Part shown: piece by piece, positions 15,189 to 23,383 of the stretch
How the letters are laid out: every line of letters begins with the position of its first letter
Numbering within the stretch: position 1 is the first letter of the stretch
Assembly (NCBI GenBank): GCA_902826035.1
Contig: CADEDG010000015.1
Coordinates: 1-37,564 of the forward strand
Source: an uncultured Alphaproteobacteria bacterium
GTDB lineage: Bacteria > Pseudomonadota > Alphaproteobacteria > Caulobacterales > Aquidulcibacteraceae
Direction: 5' to 3'
DNA: 37,564 nucleotides
Program-made: the position numbers and the translations under genes
The notes under the pieces: generated by a model
The model's database searches: none
Told to the model about the DNA's origin: nothing
What the model saw: only the letters and a program-made list of their open reading frames with translations

Positions 15189-16334
15189 ATGGACCCCATT
15201 AGGCGCTCCCTCATTCTCGCCGGGGCGTCCGCGCTCTCGAGCGCGGCGCTGTCTGGCCGCGCCTGGGCGGATGCGCCTGCGGCGCTAAGGGGCGTCGCGT
15301 TAGCCTCAACGGCGGGGGGGGTGCGTCTCCGCCTCGCTCTGGACCGACCCACCGACCATAGGACTATGTTCCTAACAGGACCAGATCGTTTCGTTGTTGA
15401 CCTCGCCAACGCCCGTTGGGCCCTGCCCCAGGGGGGGAGCGGCCAGGGGCCGGGCGCCGGCTTGGTGCGCCAGTATCGGTACGCGCCCCGGGATGGAGGC
15501 GCCCGCCTGGTGCTCGATCTCGAACGGCCGGTTAGCATCTTGCGTCACGAATTGACGGGCGGCTCATCGCCATCGCTCGCCTTCGATCTCGCCGCGGAGG
15601 GTCTAGCGGCGCCCCCGCCCGCGCCGCTTGAAATGAGCGGTCGCTCGGGCCGGCGCACTATCGTAATCGACGCCGGCCATGGCGGGCGCGATCCGGGCGC
15701 AATCGGAGCCACCGGCGTCCGTGAGAAAGATGTGGTGCTCGACCATGCTGTGCAATTACGCTCGGCGTTGGAGGCGCGGGGCCGGTATCGGGTGGCGCTC
15801 ACCCGCGACAGCGATCGCTACGTGGAACTGGCCGATCGGGTGAGCTTCGCCCGCGCCCAAAACGCCGATCTGTTCATCTCTGTGCATGCGGATTCAGGCG
15901 CCAATTCGGAGGCCCGGGGGGCTTCGGTCTATACTTTGTCCGAGCGGGGGGCCAATCGGGCGCAAAACCTTATGGCGGCGCAGGATTGGGACATCAATTT
16001 TGGCGAAGCGCCCCGCGATCCCGGGGTCGGCGACATTCTCGTGGACCTGACCCAGCGGGAGACTACCAATCGCTCGGCGCAATTCGCCCAGGTGCTGATT
16101 CCAAGGCTCGCCCAAGCCGCCCCGCTTGTTTCCAACACCCATCGCAATGCCGGGTTTTTCGTGCTTTTGGCGCCTGACGTGCCGGCGGTGCTGGTCGAAA
16201 CCGGCTTCCTGAGCAATGTCGCCGACGAGCGCCGGCTCAGCGACCCGCGCTCGCGTGCTGCATTTGCCGAGGCCATGGCCGGCGCCGTGGACGCCTTCTT
16301 CGCCTCACCGCAACTTTACGCCGCACGCGCCTAA
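15189..16334 (+). CDS. amiC: N-acetylmuramoyl-L-alanine amidase (AMIN + Amidase_3)
   Basis: The 381-residue periplasmic enzyme cuts the bond between N-acetylmuramic acid and the peptide stem to split septal peptidoglycan. The N-terminus MDPIRRSLILAGASAL has a twin-arginine-type signal, as known for AmiC. An AMIN domain at about 33-130 (RFVVDLANARW, GARLVLDLERPV) targets it to the septum or cell wall. The Amidase_3 domain at about 155-375 shows the zinc ligands: DAGHGGRDPGA, the Glu of GVREKD, SVHADS, and the catalytic Glu in LVETGFLSN. The NlpD-like protein at 5230-6171 would be a plausible activator. The PBP1A gene follows within 70 bases. Confidence 0.93.
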   Translation: MDPIRRSLILAGASALSSAALSGRAWADAPAALRGVALASTAGGVRLRLALDRPTDHRTMFLTGPDRFVVDLANARWALPQGGSGQGPGAGLVRQYRYAPRDGGARLVLDLERPVSILRHELTGGSSPSLAFDLAAEGLAAPPPAPLEMSGRSGRRTIVIDAGHGGRDPGAIGATGVREKDVVLDHAVQLRSALEARGRYRVALTRDSDRYVELADRVSFARAQNADLFISVHADSGANSEARGASVYTLSERGANRAQNLMAAQDWDINFGEAPRDPGVGDILVDLTQRETTNRSAQFAQVLIPRLAQAAPLVSNTHRNAGFFVLLAPDVPAVLVETGFLSNVADERRLSDPRSRAAFAEAMAGAVDAFFASPQLYAARA

Positions 16335-16402
16335 AAACAGTTCGAATCATCGGCTAAGCGGCAGCCGTCGCGATTGGCGGCAGCGGTCATAATCGCGCCG
16401 TA

Positions 16403-19054
16403 TTGGAAGCCGAGGCCGACCGCGTTAGGACCGAGCGCGAAGCAGAAGCGGGGCGCATCTTGCGAGACGAATACGAAGATCAAACCACCTGGGGCGACGA
16501 GCGCCGCCCGGGACTTTTCAGTGGGCCGTTGTGGCGCCGCGTTCTTGTCGGCCTCGCGGCTGCGGCTGGACTCGGCGTGATCGCGTTCAGTGTGTTCATT
16601 ATCGTTGCGCTGCAAGGGCTGCCTAGCATTGATCAACTCAAAAACTACGAGCCCCCCGTCACTAGCCGCGTCCACGCCGGCGATGGCGCATTGGTGGCCG
16701 AGTTCGCGCGCGAGCAACGCGTTTTCGTGCCGATCGAACAGATTCCCGATCATGTGAAGAACGCGTTTGTCGCCACTGAAGACGCACGCTTCTTTGAGCA
16801 TTCCGGCATCGATTATCGCGGTTTGGCCCGGGCCATATTGTCAAACGTAGGCAACGTTCTGCGCGGACGGCGGCTCGAAGGCGCTTCGACCATTACCCAA
16901 CAGGTCGCAGGCAACATGCTCACGGGGCGCGCCGCTTCGTGCGAAGGCGGGGTGCGCGGTCTGTTCTGCGCGGTGTACACAAAGTTCCGCGAAGGCCTGA
17001 TGGCGCAGCGCATCGAGAAGGCGCTCGACAAGGACCGCATTCTCGAACTCTATCTCAACCAGATTTATCTCGGCAACCGCGCGTACGGCGTCGGCGCAGC
17101 CGCACTCAATTATTTCGATAAGTCGCTCAACGATCTCAGTATCGGCGAGGCGGCGTATCTGGCGGTGCTGCCCAAGGGGCCCTCCAACTACGATTTGAGC
17201 GTGCCCGCAAAACGTGAGCGGGCGATGGAGCGTCGCGAATACGTGATCTCGCGCATGCTGGAGCGCAACTACATCACAGCCGAGCAGGCTGCTGCTGCGC
17301 GGGCGGAGGAGCTCGTCACGCATGATCGCCTGGCGGGCGATCAGTACATCGCCGCTTCGCATTTCGTCGAAGAAGTGCGCCGCGAGATCATGCGCCGTTT
17401 TCCCGATCGCGGTGAGCGCGCGCTGTACGAGGGCGGTTTGTCCATTCGTGCGACGCTCGACACCGACCTGCAATTGGCGGCTGCACGCACGTTGAGAGCG
17501 GGGCTTGAGTCCTATGATCGCCGCCACGATTGGCGTGGCCCAGTTGCGAGCGGGGACCCGACTGGCGACATCCAGGCGCAGTTACGCGCTGCCGCACCGC
17601 CGCCGACATTGTCGAACTGGCTGCGCGCGATGGTCACCGGCACCGGCAATGGCGCCATTACTGTGACAGACGAAAACGAGGCCACCGGGCGTCTCCTCAA
17701 CGACGATGCGCAATGGGCCGCCCAGGGCGCGCGCCGCAACCGCGAACGAGCGCTCGCGCGCGGCGCGATTGTCTATGCAATCCGCGGGTCCAGCGGTCGC
17801 TACACGCTCAAGCAAACGCCGGAAATTCAAGGCGCCCTGGTCGCGATGGACCCGCACACGGGCCGTGTGCTCGCCATGGTTGGCGGCTACTCGTTCAACG
17901 AGGCTACCGGCCTCAATCGTGCGACGCAGGCGCAGCGCCAGCCAGGCTCGGCGTTCAAGCCGATTGTCTACGCCGCGGCGCTCGATTTCGGCTTGACCCC
18001 GGCGACGCTCGTTGATGACGGCCCACTCGCGATCGAGGCTGGCGACGGCACCAATTGGTCGCCGGAGAATTATACCCGCGAATATTACGGCCCCACCACC
18101 CTGCGGCGCGGGCTCGAGATGTCGCGCAACGCGATGACCGCGCGCGTCGCCTACGAAATGGGCGCCGACCGGGTGCTGGATTATGGTCGCCGCTTGGGCG
18201 TTTACGGCGATAACACTCAAGCCGTGTTTGCGTTGGCGCTTGGCGCTGGCGAAACCACGTTGATGCGCATGACCACCGCGTACGGAACTTTTGTAAACGG
18301 CGGCCGCCGCATCCAACCTGTGTTTATCGATCGCATCCAGGATCGGACCGGGCGTTCTATTTTTCGGGCCGACCAGCGCGATTGCCAGGGGTGCAACGCC
18401 GAGTGGGGAAGGCAAGCGCCGCCGAGCCTGCCGGATGTGCGTCAACAAGTGCTCGACCCGGTCACGGCTTATCAGATCGTGTCGATGACTCAGGGCGTCG
18501 TGCAACGTGGCACCGGGTCGGTGATCAACGAACTGGGTTTCCCGCTGGGCGGGAAAACCGGGACCACCAACGACTATAAAGACGCTTGGTTCATCGGTTA
18601 TTCGCCCGATTTGGTGGTCGGCATCTGGGTGGGCTTCGACACCCCGCGCGACATGGGGGAGGCTGAAACTGGCGGCCGGATCGCTGCGCCGATGTTCCGC
18701 GATTTCATGCGCGTGGCGCTGCGTGACGTGCCAGCGGCGCCGTTCCGTATTCCTTCGACCCCTGAGCCGTGTGTCTCCAATGGCGTTCGCATGGTGCGGA
18801 TCGACCCGCGCACCGGATTGCTTCCCGCCTCCGATGTCGATCCCAACGACACGATCCTCGAATTTTTCCGCTGCGGCACGGAACCCACGCGCAATGTAAG
18901 CTCGTCACCGTTCGTGTTCGGCGGCACCGATCCCATCGATCCACGCGCTCTCTCGGGGCTCGAGGGCGTCTACGCTCCAACCGAAGGGGACGGAACGCGG
19001 ACTCCGCAGAGCCCGCAGCAGCAACAGAGCGAGGAATCGACGGGGTTGTATTGA
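16403..19054 (+). CDS. mrcA: penicillin-binding protein 1A (bifunctional transglycosylase/transpeptidase)
   Basis: This membrane-anchored class A PBP (about 883 residues) polymerises glycan strands and cross-links them. After a charged N-terminus and one helix (about 51-74) comes the glycosyltransferase domain with ATEDARFFEHSGID, GASTITQQVAGNML and LELYLNQIYLG. An OB-like insertion is around 365-460. The transpeptidase domain has the SxxK motif in QPGSAFKPIVYA, SxN as SRN in EMSRNAMTA, and KTG as GGKTGTTND. The start is uncertain: no ATG is available before the helix, and the TTG at 16403 has no good ribosome-binding site; a TTG just before WRRVLVGL (near 16528) is an alternative. It is downstream of the amidase, as in other alphaproteobacteria. 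Confidence 0.93.
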   Translation: MEAEADRVRTEREAEAGRILRDEYEDQTTWGDERRPGLFSGPLWRRVLVGLAAAAGLGVIAFSVFIIVALQGLPSIDQLKNYEPPVTSRVHAGDGALVAEFAREQRVFVPIEQIPDHVKNAFVATEDARFFEHSGIDYRGLARAILSNVGNVLRGRRLEGASTITQQVAGNMLTGRAASCEGGVRGLFCAVYTKFREGLMAQRIEKALDKDRILELYLNQIYLGNRAYGVGAAALNYFDKSLNDLSIGEAAYLAVLPKGPSNYDLSVPAKRERAMERREYVISRMLERNYITAEQAAAARAEELVTHDRLAGDQYIAASHFVEEVRREIMRRFPDRGERALYEGGLSIRATLDTDLQLAAARTLRAGLESYDRRHDWRGPVASGDPTGDIQAQLRAAAPPPTLSNWLRAMVTGTGNGAITVTDENEATGRLLNDDAQWAAQGARRNRERALARGAIVYAIRGSSGRYTLKQTPEIQGALVAMDPHTGRVLAMVGGYSFNEATGLNRATQAQRQPGSAFKPIVYAAALDFGLTPATLVDDGPLAIEAGDGTNWSPENYTREYYGPTTLRRGLEMSRNAMTARVAYEMGADRVLDYGRRLGVYGDNTQAVFALALGAGETTLMRMTTAYGTFVNGGRRIQPVFIDRIQDRTGRSIFRADQRDCQGCNAEWGRQAPPSLPDVRQQVLDPVTAYQIVSMTQGVVQRGTGSVINELGFPLGGKTGTTNDYKDAWFIGYSPDLVVGIWVGFDTPRDMGEAETGGRIAAPMFRDFMRVALRDVPAAPFRIPSTPEPCVSNGVRMVRIDPRTGLLPASDVDPNDTILEFFRCGTEPTRNVSSSPFVFGGTDPIDPRALSGLEGVYAPTEGDGTRTPQSPQQQQSEESTGLY

Positions 19055-19146
19055 TCCTTTGGATGCTCGGGGATGCGGCGTACGAAGTGCGAACCCGGAA
19101 TCTAGGGGATCGTAAAGCGCGGCTGTCGCCCTTGGGCTCCGGGCCC

Positions 19147-19173
19147 CGCCGAACTGGCGCAGTCAGTTCGGCG
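19147..19173. terminator. hairpin between convergent genes
   Basis: CGCCGAACTG (19147-19156) pairs perfectly with CAGTTCGGCG (19164-19173) around a 7-base loop. It lies between PBP1A (plus) and the amidohydrolase (minus) and includes the latter's stop codon. There is no T-run on either side, so it is at best a weak or Rho-assisted terminator. Confidence 0.5.
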
Positions 19174-20752
19174 TTGGAATGTCGCAAACACCAGAGGCGC
19201 CGGCTATCGATGCGGTTTGCAGCGACGAGGCGGCGTCTCCATGGCCAAGGGTTTCAAGTATGTCGCTCGCGGCGGCAAGGGCTGCGCTCTCGAAAGCCAA
19301 TCCCTGAGCTTGGTGCGTCGTGACGTGGTGCGCCAGATCATCGGCCTCTTGCCTGCTGAACTCAGTGAGCTTTGGCTCGGCATAAATTTCAGCGATTTCT
19401 TCGAGTGCAGAAGCAAGTGTGTCCGGCGCCAACCAACGCCCGCGCGCCATAACCCCATCATTACGGCGATATGCTTCGACGTCATTGAGCGGGTTGTCGC
19501 TAAGTAGCACTATGTCAGCGCGTGCTCCGGCGACTATCCCTCCAAAGTCAGAGCTGCGCATCGCAGAGGCTGCCCCCATGGTTGCGCTGCGAACGATCTC
19601 GGAGTTCGAGATTCCCGCTTCTTGCATCAGCGCCATCTCGTCGTGGAGCGAATAACCGGCAAGATTGTGCGCGTATCCTGCCGCATCGGTCCCGACCAGC
19701 CAGCGAGGCGAAAGCGGAACTAGGCGCTCCATTACGATGCGCTGGGATTCGACAAAGCGCGCACCCAACCGAGCTTGTTCGCTTCCCGCGGCGGGCTCCT
19801 CGCTAATCCATTGCTCAATGTTCGAGCGCGGTGCAAAGCGCATGCGCGGGTCTGCGCGCAATTCTTCGGCTTCTGCTCCGCGTGCGTACTGCCGGCGCGT
19901 GTAGAGCGTCGGAGTGATCCACACTTCAGCGTTCCCAAGTGCAGCCCGATAATCTTCGTCGCTTGGGAGTAAGGTTTGATCGATCAGGAAACCCTTCAGG
20001 TGCTCGAGGGTACGCATGCCGCCAACGCCAACAGCATGGGCAATGGTGATGTCATGAGGAACATGCCCTACGAGATCGAGGTGTAGCTGCCTGGCTTCAC
20101 TAGCAACGGCGTCGAAGAGAGGTTGTGCAAGGCGATTGTGCACCTTGATAAACGAATAACCGCACTGCGCCTCGGCGCGCACGATTCGACGTGCTTCCTC
20201 TGGCGTTTTCACTACTGTGGCATATCCGAATAGGGGGTGATCGGCGATGATCGTGCCAGCGACATATGTCGTGGCGCCGAGCAAGCGGCCAGAGTCGACC
20301 GCTTCGCGCGTTTGGAGAAGCCACGGGAAACCATCCATATCACGCACGGTCGTGACGCCAGCGGCAAGGCGTAGCAGGTGCTCACCCATGCCCTGCGTAT
20401 GAACATGCATGTCAGCGAGGCCGGGAGATGCTATCCGGTCCGCTGCATCGATGCTGAACGGCGCTGCAGGCGCATCGCTATCCGGTCCGGTCCATACAAT
20501 GGCGCCACCGCGAGTGAGGATGGCCTGCGCTGGCAGGAGTCCTGCGCGGTAAGGGTCGAGCACGCTGACATTGCGAAACAACGTGTCCCGAACCGGCGCC
20601 GCGTCGCTTACTGTGCGAAGCAGACCGGCGATGCGGATATCCTGTGCGATACGTTGGATCGCACCGAAATTGGGGTGCCGGCGGCCAGTGCAGGAACTAA
20701 TCAAAAAAGCGCCGGTCACGCCCGCGCCCCGCACAAAGGTGCGTCTGTTCAT
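19163..20752 (-). CDS. amidohydrolase family protein, Tat-exported, probably lipid-anchored
   Basis: From the ATG at 20752 the product has 529 residues. It opens MNRRTFVRGAGVTGAFLISSC: a twin-arginine motif followed by a lipobox-like ISSC, suggesting folded export and membrane anchoring. The amidohydrolase fold is shown by ASPGLADMHVHTQGMGEHL, with the HxH metal pair, the later HNRLAQPLFDA and LVGHVPHD, and VGTDAAGY with the catalytic Asp. The C-terminal GGIVAGARADIVLLSDNPL is typical of imidazolonepropionase/prolidase-type members. The substrate is unknown. The ATG overlaps the stop of the GntR gene (ATGA), so the two are translationally coupled and the regulator probably responds to this enzyme's substrate or product. 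The pair sits between PBP1A and prfB. Confidence 0.85.
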   Translation of the reverse strand: MNRRTFVRGAGVTGAFLISSCTGRRHPNFGAIQRIAQDIRIAGLLRTVSDAAPVRDTLFRNVSVLDPYRAGLLPAQAILTRGGAIVWTGPDSDAPAAPFSIDAADRIASPGLADMHVHTQGMGEHLLRLAAGVTTVRDMDGFPWLLQTREAVDSGRLLGATTYVAGTIIADHPLFGYATVVKTPEEARRIVRAEAQCGYSFIKVHNRLAQPLFDAVASEARQLHLDLVGHVPHDITIAHAVGVGGMRTLEHLKGFLIDQTLLPSDEDYRAALGNAEVWITPTLYTRRQYARGAEAEELRADPRMRFAPRSNIEQWISEEPAAGSEQARLGARFVESQRIVMERLVPLSPRWLVGTDAAGYAHNLAGYSLHDEMALMQEAGISNSEIVRSATMGAASAMRSSDFGGIVAGARADIVLLSDNPLNDVEAYRRNDGVMARGRWLAPDTLASALEEIAEIYAEPKLTEFSRQEADDLAHHVTTHQAQGLAFESAALAAASDILETLGHGDAASSLQTASIAGASGVCDIPTPN

Positions 20753-21399
20753 GAGCGGTGCTCCAGCCAGTCGATCACGACGCCTGCGCCACGACGCCAG
20801 TGCCGTGTGAGAACGTTGCATGCTGCTTCAACGTCGCCACGGCCAATTGCGTCAATGATTTCCGCGTGCTCGGTTACGGATCCATCGCGATCGGCGGTGC
20901 CGCGGTTCTCCGCCCCGTCGACCAAGCGTGCTAGGGCCCGGTGGGTGTTTAACAGCTTGAGCAACCTCGCGTTGGTGCAATAACTCGTCAGAGTGTGGTG
21001 GAATGTCACGTCGAGTGCATATTGCAGGCTTGGCTCCGCAGCTGCGGACAAACGGCTGTTGAGGTCGGCGAGATTGGCTGCTGCATTTGCCAGTGCGAGA
21101 CTCGAACTGCGGACAGCGGCAGCTTCAAGAGCCGCAAGAATGGGAAATATTTCACGCACGAGGCTGACGTCACCGCGTGTAATCGCGAAGCCCTTGTGGG
21201 GCTCGGATTGTACCAACCCAGCCTCTTCGAGCGCGACGAGCGCCTCACGGATTGGTGTCCGGCTAACGCCGATTGCTTCGCTGAGCTTGATTTCCTCGAG
21301 CCGGGCGCCGCCCGCGTAGGCCCCGTCCCGGATCATCAATTCGATCCTCTGCCGCGCCTCTCCCCGGATGGTCGAGCGCTCCAATAGGTAATTTCCCAT
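20749..21399 (-). CDS. GntR family transcriptional regulator, FadR (FCD) subfamily
   Basis: The 216-residue protein has an N-terminal winged helix (residues about 10-75) with ARLEEIKLSEAIGVSRTPIREALVALEEAGLV and the wing PHKGFAITR. A helical FCD ligand-binding domain follows (about 85-205), with the metal-binding His residues likely in the segments VTFHHTLTSY and TEHAEIIDAI. It probably controls the coupled amidohydrolase gene and itself: a 28-bp palindrome covers its start codon. No Shine-Dalgarno sequence lies before the ATG, but a later start would delete the first helix of the DNA-binding domain. Ligand unknown. Confidence 0.9.
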   Translation of the reverse strand: MGNYLLERSTIRGEARQRIELMIRDGAYAGGARLEEIKLSEAIGVSRTPIREALVALEEAGLVQSEPHKGFAITRGDVSLVREIFPILAALEAAAVRSSSLALANAAANLADLNSRLSAAAEPSLQYALDVTFHHTLTSYCTNARLLKLLNTHRALARLVDGAENRGTADRDGSVTEHAEIIDAIGRGDVEAACNVLTRHWRRGAGVVIDWLEHRS

Positions 21400-21419
21400 A
21401 ATGTATACAATATGGGAAA
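21392..21419. promoter_or_regulatory. 28-bp palindromic operator over the GntR start codon
   Basis: TTTCCCATA (21392-21400) and TATGGGAAA (21411-21419) flank the core TGTATACA (21402-21409); 13 of 14 base pairs are symmetric, the only mismatch being at 21401/21410. The core matches the TNGTNNNACNA-type operators of FadR-family regulators. It contains the GntR ATG (complement of 21397-21399), so binding would block its own transcription and the amidohydrolase. Confidence 0.75.
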
Positions 21420-21495
21420 GTCGGTCGAAGTCAACTCATGGTCGGAAAAACAAAGTTGAGCACTTTAGGAGGCGCGCGTATTCAGCTGCCTAGTT

Positions 21496-21514
21496 GCCCT
21501 GATTTTCTCAGGGC
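21496..21514 (+). other. short hairpin in the prfB leader
   Basis: GCCCTGA (21496-21502) and TCAGGGC (21508-21514) form a perfect 7-bp stem with loop TTTTC, 17 bases before the prfB ATG, followed by GTTTAA. It could be a weak attenuator or just leader structure. Confidence 0.35.
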
Positions 21515-21531
21515 GTTTAACCGGAAAGCCT

Positions 21532-22663
21532 ATGCGCGCCGAAATCGTCCAGCTTGCAGAACAGATCGAGTCCGCGATCGCCTTGCTGCGGAGGCGTCTT
21601 TGACTGGGATCGCGCCATTGTTCGCTACGATGAACTGACTGCACTCTCCGAGCGCCCGGACTTCTGGAACGATCCGGCGAAAGCGCAGAAGTTCATGCGC
21701 GAGCGCAACAAGCTCGAAAACGGCATGAACTCGATTTTGACGATCGAGCGCGAATTGCGAGATTCGGTTGAACTTGCAGAAATGGCCGAGGCCGAGGGTG
21801 ATGGTGCGCTCGTCGATGAAGCGCAGGCGACGTTGACGAAAACACAGGATCGCGCCGCCAAAGCAGAACTTGAAGCGCTGCTCTCCGGTGAGGCCGACGG
21901 TAACGACGCTTACGTCGAGTTCAATTCCGGCGCCGGCGGCACGGAGAGCCAGGATTGGACCGAGATGCTGTTGCGCATGTATTCGCGCTGGGCAAACGCT
22001 CGTGGCTTCAAGGCCGATCTGCTCGAAGAGCAGGGCGGCGACACTGCCGGAATCAAGTCGGCGACTATCCTAGTGCAAGGCGAAAACGCTTATGGCTGGC
22101 TGAAAACCGAGGCCGGGGTGCATCGCCTCGTGCGCATCAGCCCCTACGATTCCAATGCACGCCGTCACACCTCGTTCGCAAGCGTGTGGGTGTATCCCAA
22201 GATCGATGACAGCATCGATATCGAGATCCTCGACAAGGATGTACGCACCGATACCTATCGCGCCTCCGGCGCTGGGGGCCAGCACGTCAACAAAACGGAT
22301 TCAGCGGTGCGTTTGACCCACATGCCCACAGGCATCGTCGTCGCATGCCAAGCCGAGCGCAGCCAACACAAGAACCGGGCCGCCGCTTGGGACATGCTGC
22401 GCGCGCGTTTGTACGAAGCGGAACTGCAGAAGCGCGAGGCTGCCGCCCAGCAGATGGAAGATACCAAGACCGAGATCGGCTGGGGCCGGCAGATCCGTTC
22501 CTATGTGTTGCAGCCCTATCAGATGGTGAAAGATTTGCGCACCGGAGTGGAGACATCCGACACCGCCGGCGTGCTCGATGGCGACCTAGATCAATTCATG
22601 GCGGCGTCTCTCGCCGCTCGCGTGAGCGGAGCGGCGGACGCGAAGGTGGAGGATATCGACTAA
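21532..22663 (+). CDS. prfB: peptide chain release factor 2, made by programmed +1 frameshift
   Basis: RF2 recognises UGA and UAA stop codons and triggers release of the finished protein. The gene begins at ATG 21532 ([19 protein letters not shown]), reads 23 codons to an in-frame TGA at 21601-21603, and continues in the +1 frame from 21602 ([12 protein letters not shown]), to 376 residues in all; the coding sequence is the join of 21532-21600 and 21602-22663. The GGQ catalytic motif lies at about residue 247 ([15 protein letters not shown]). The stop-recognition loop reads [15 protein letters not shown], so the E. coli SPF tripeptide is SPY here. It lies next to the PBP1A region as in relatives, but with an amidohydrolase-GntR pair in between. 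Confidence 0.96.
21589..21604 (+). promoter_or_regulatory. prfB: programmed +1 frameshift site of prfB
   Basis: The codons are CGG AGG CGT CTT TGA followed by C. A Shine-Dalgarno-like GGAGG (21590-21594) sits three bases before the slippery CTT (21598-21600), the same spacing as in E. coli, and the stop is the poor-context TGAC. When RF2 is scarce the ribosome slips forward one base and makes RF2, which is autoregulation. Confidence 0.95.
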
Positions 22664-22698
22664 GCGGGGCCAGCTGCGAGGCGCTCTTGAGGATGGGC

Positions 22699-22741
22699 TT
22701 GACAAGGCTCGCCTCTCGTGTTGATTGAATGATCAAGCAAC
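22699..22741 (+). promoter_or_regulatory. promoter with candidate TetR operator upstream of the SRPBCC-TetR pair
   Basis: A perfect -35 TTGACA lies at 22699-22704. Where the -10 should be (about 22720-22728, not well conserved) is a 22-base imperfect palindrome, 22720-22741, of the form GTTG-n-TTGA-n4-TCAA-n-CAAC, with 16 of 22 positions symmetric. Such a site overlapping the promoter is where a TetR repressor from the second gene of the operon could bind. Inference from position and symmetry. Confidence 0.5.
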
Positions 22742-22756
22742 AAGAGAGTTCCCGAT

Positions 22757-23383
22757 ATGAAGTTGATTGCCCTAGCAATTACTGCGGCGCTTGCGGCATG
22801 CGCCACAACTCCGACGGCGGAAGGGAGGAGCACCGCCCCGCCTGCCATAGCAGTGACCGATTGCGGGCTCGTCGAAGCCGATGGTACGCGCACGCTCTGC
22901 CATGAAATCGTCGTCGCGGCGCCGCGAGCCGAGGTTTGGGCTTTGCTGTCATCCTCAGAGGCGTTGCGCACCTGGGCGGCGCCGATGGTCGTGCTCGACT
23001 TGAGCATCGGAGGGATGTGGGAGGCGTCCTACAATTCCAACGCCGCCTTAGGCGATCCTACCAATATTAGAAACCGGGTGCTGTCATTTGCGCCGGGACG
23101 GATGCTATCGCTGCAGGTTGATCGCGCCCCGGAAGGATTTGCCCACCCCGATCTTGTCCGAGAAACCTGGACTGTCATCGAACTGGAAAGCATCGAACCC
23201 CAGCTGACGAAGGTGCGGGTGTCAGGGATGGGATACCGCGAAGGGTGGGAGTTCGATGAACTCTACCGCTTCTTCGATGAGGGCAATTCCTGGACGCTTC
23301 GCCAATTGCAGCAGCGCATCGTTCAGGGGCCGATCGATTGGAACGTCCCTCGCGCGCCAGCGTACTCGAGCAGCGCCCAATGA
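22757..23383 (+). CDS. SRPBCC (START/AHSA1-like) domain lipoprotein
   Basis: The 208-residue protein has a lipoprotein signal (MKLIALAITAALAAC, lipobox LAAC). The mature part shows the SRPBCC pattern: EIVVAAPRAEVWALLSSSEALRTWAAP, IGGMWEASY, then NRVLSFAPGRMLSLQV and TWTVIELE, typical of helix-grip folds that bind hydrophobic ligands. Most SRPBCC proteins are cytoplasmic; an exported, lipid-anchored form is less usual. Its stop overlaps the start of the TetR gene (ATGA), so both proteins are made together. The ligand is unknown. Confidence 0.85.
   Translation: MKLIALAITAALAACATTPTAEGRSTAPPAIAVTDCGLVEADGTRTLCHEIVVAAPRAEVWALLSSSEALRTWAAPMVVLDLSIGGMWEASYNSNAALGDPTNIRNRVLSFAPGRMLSLQVDRAPEGFAHPDLVRETWTVIELESIEPQLTKVRVSGMGYREGWEFDELYRFFDEGNSWTLRQLQQRIVQGPIDWNVPRAPAYSSSAQ

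Noticed and set aside
17582..18505. A 307-residue minus-strand ORF inside PBP1A
   Set aside because: It is antisense to the transpeptidase domain, whose motifs are all in the plus frame.
19060..19146. Possible small gene or palindromic repeat between PBP1A and the amidohydrolase
   Set aside because: Some GC-rich self-complementary words occur, but no consistent hairpin with arms like the other repeats, and no ORF with a start signal.
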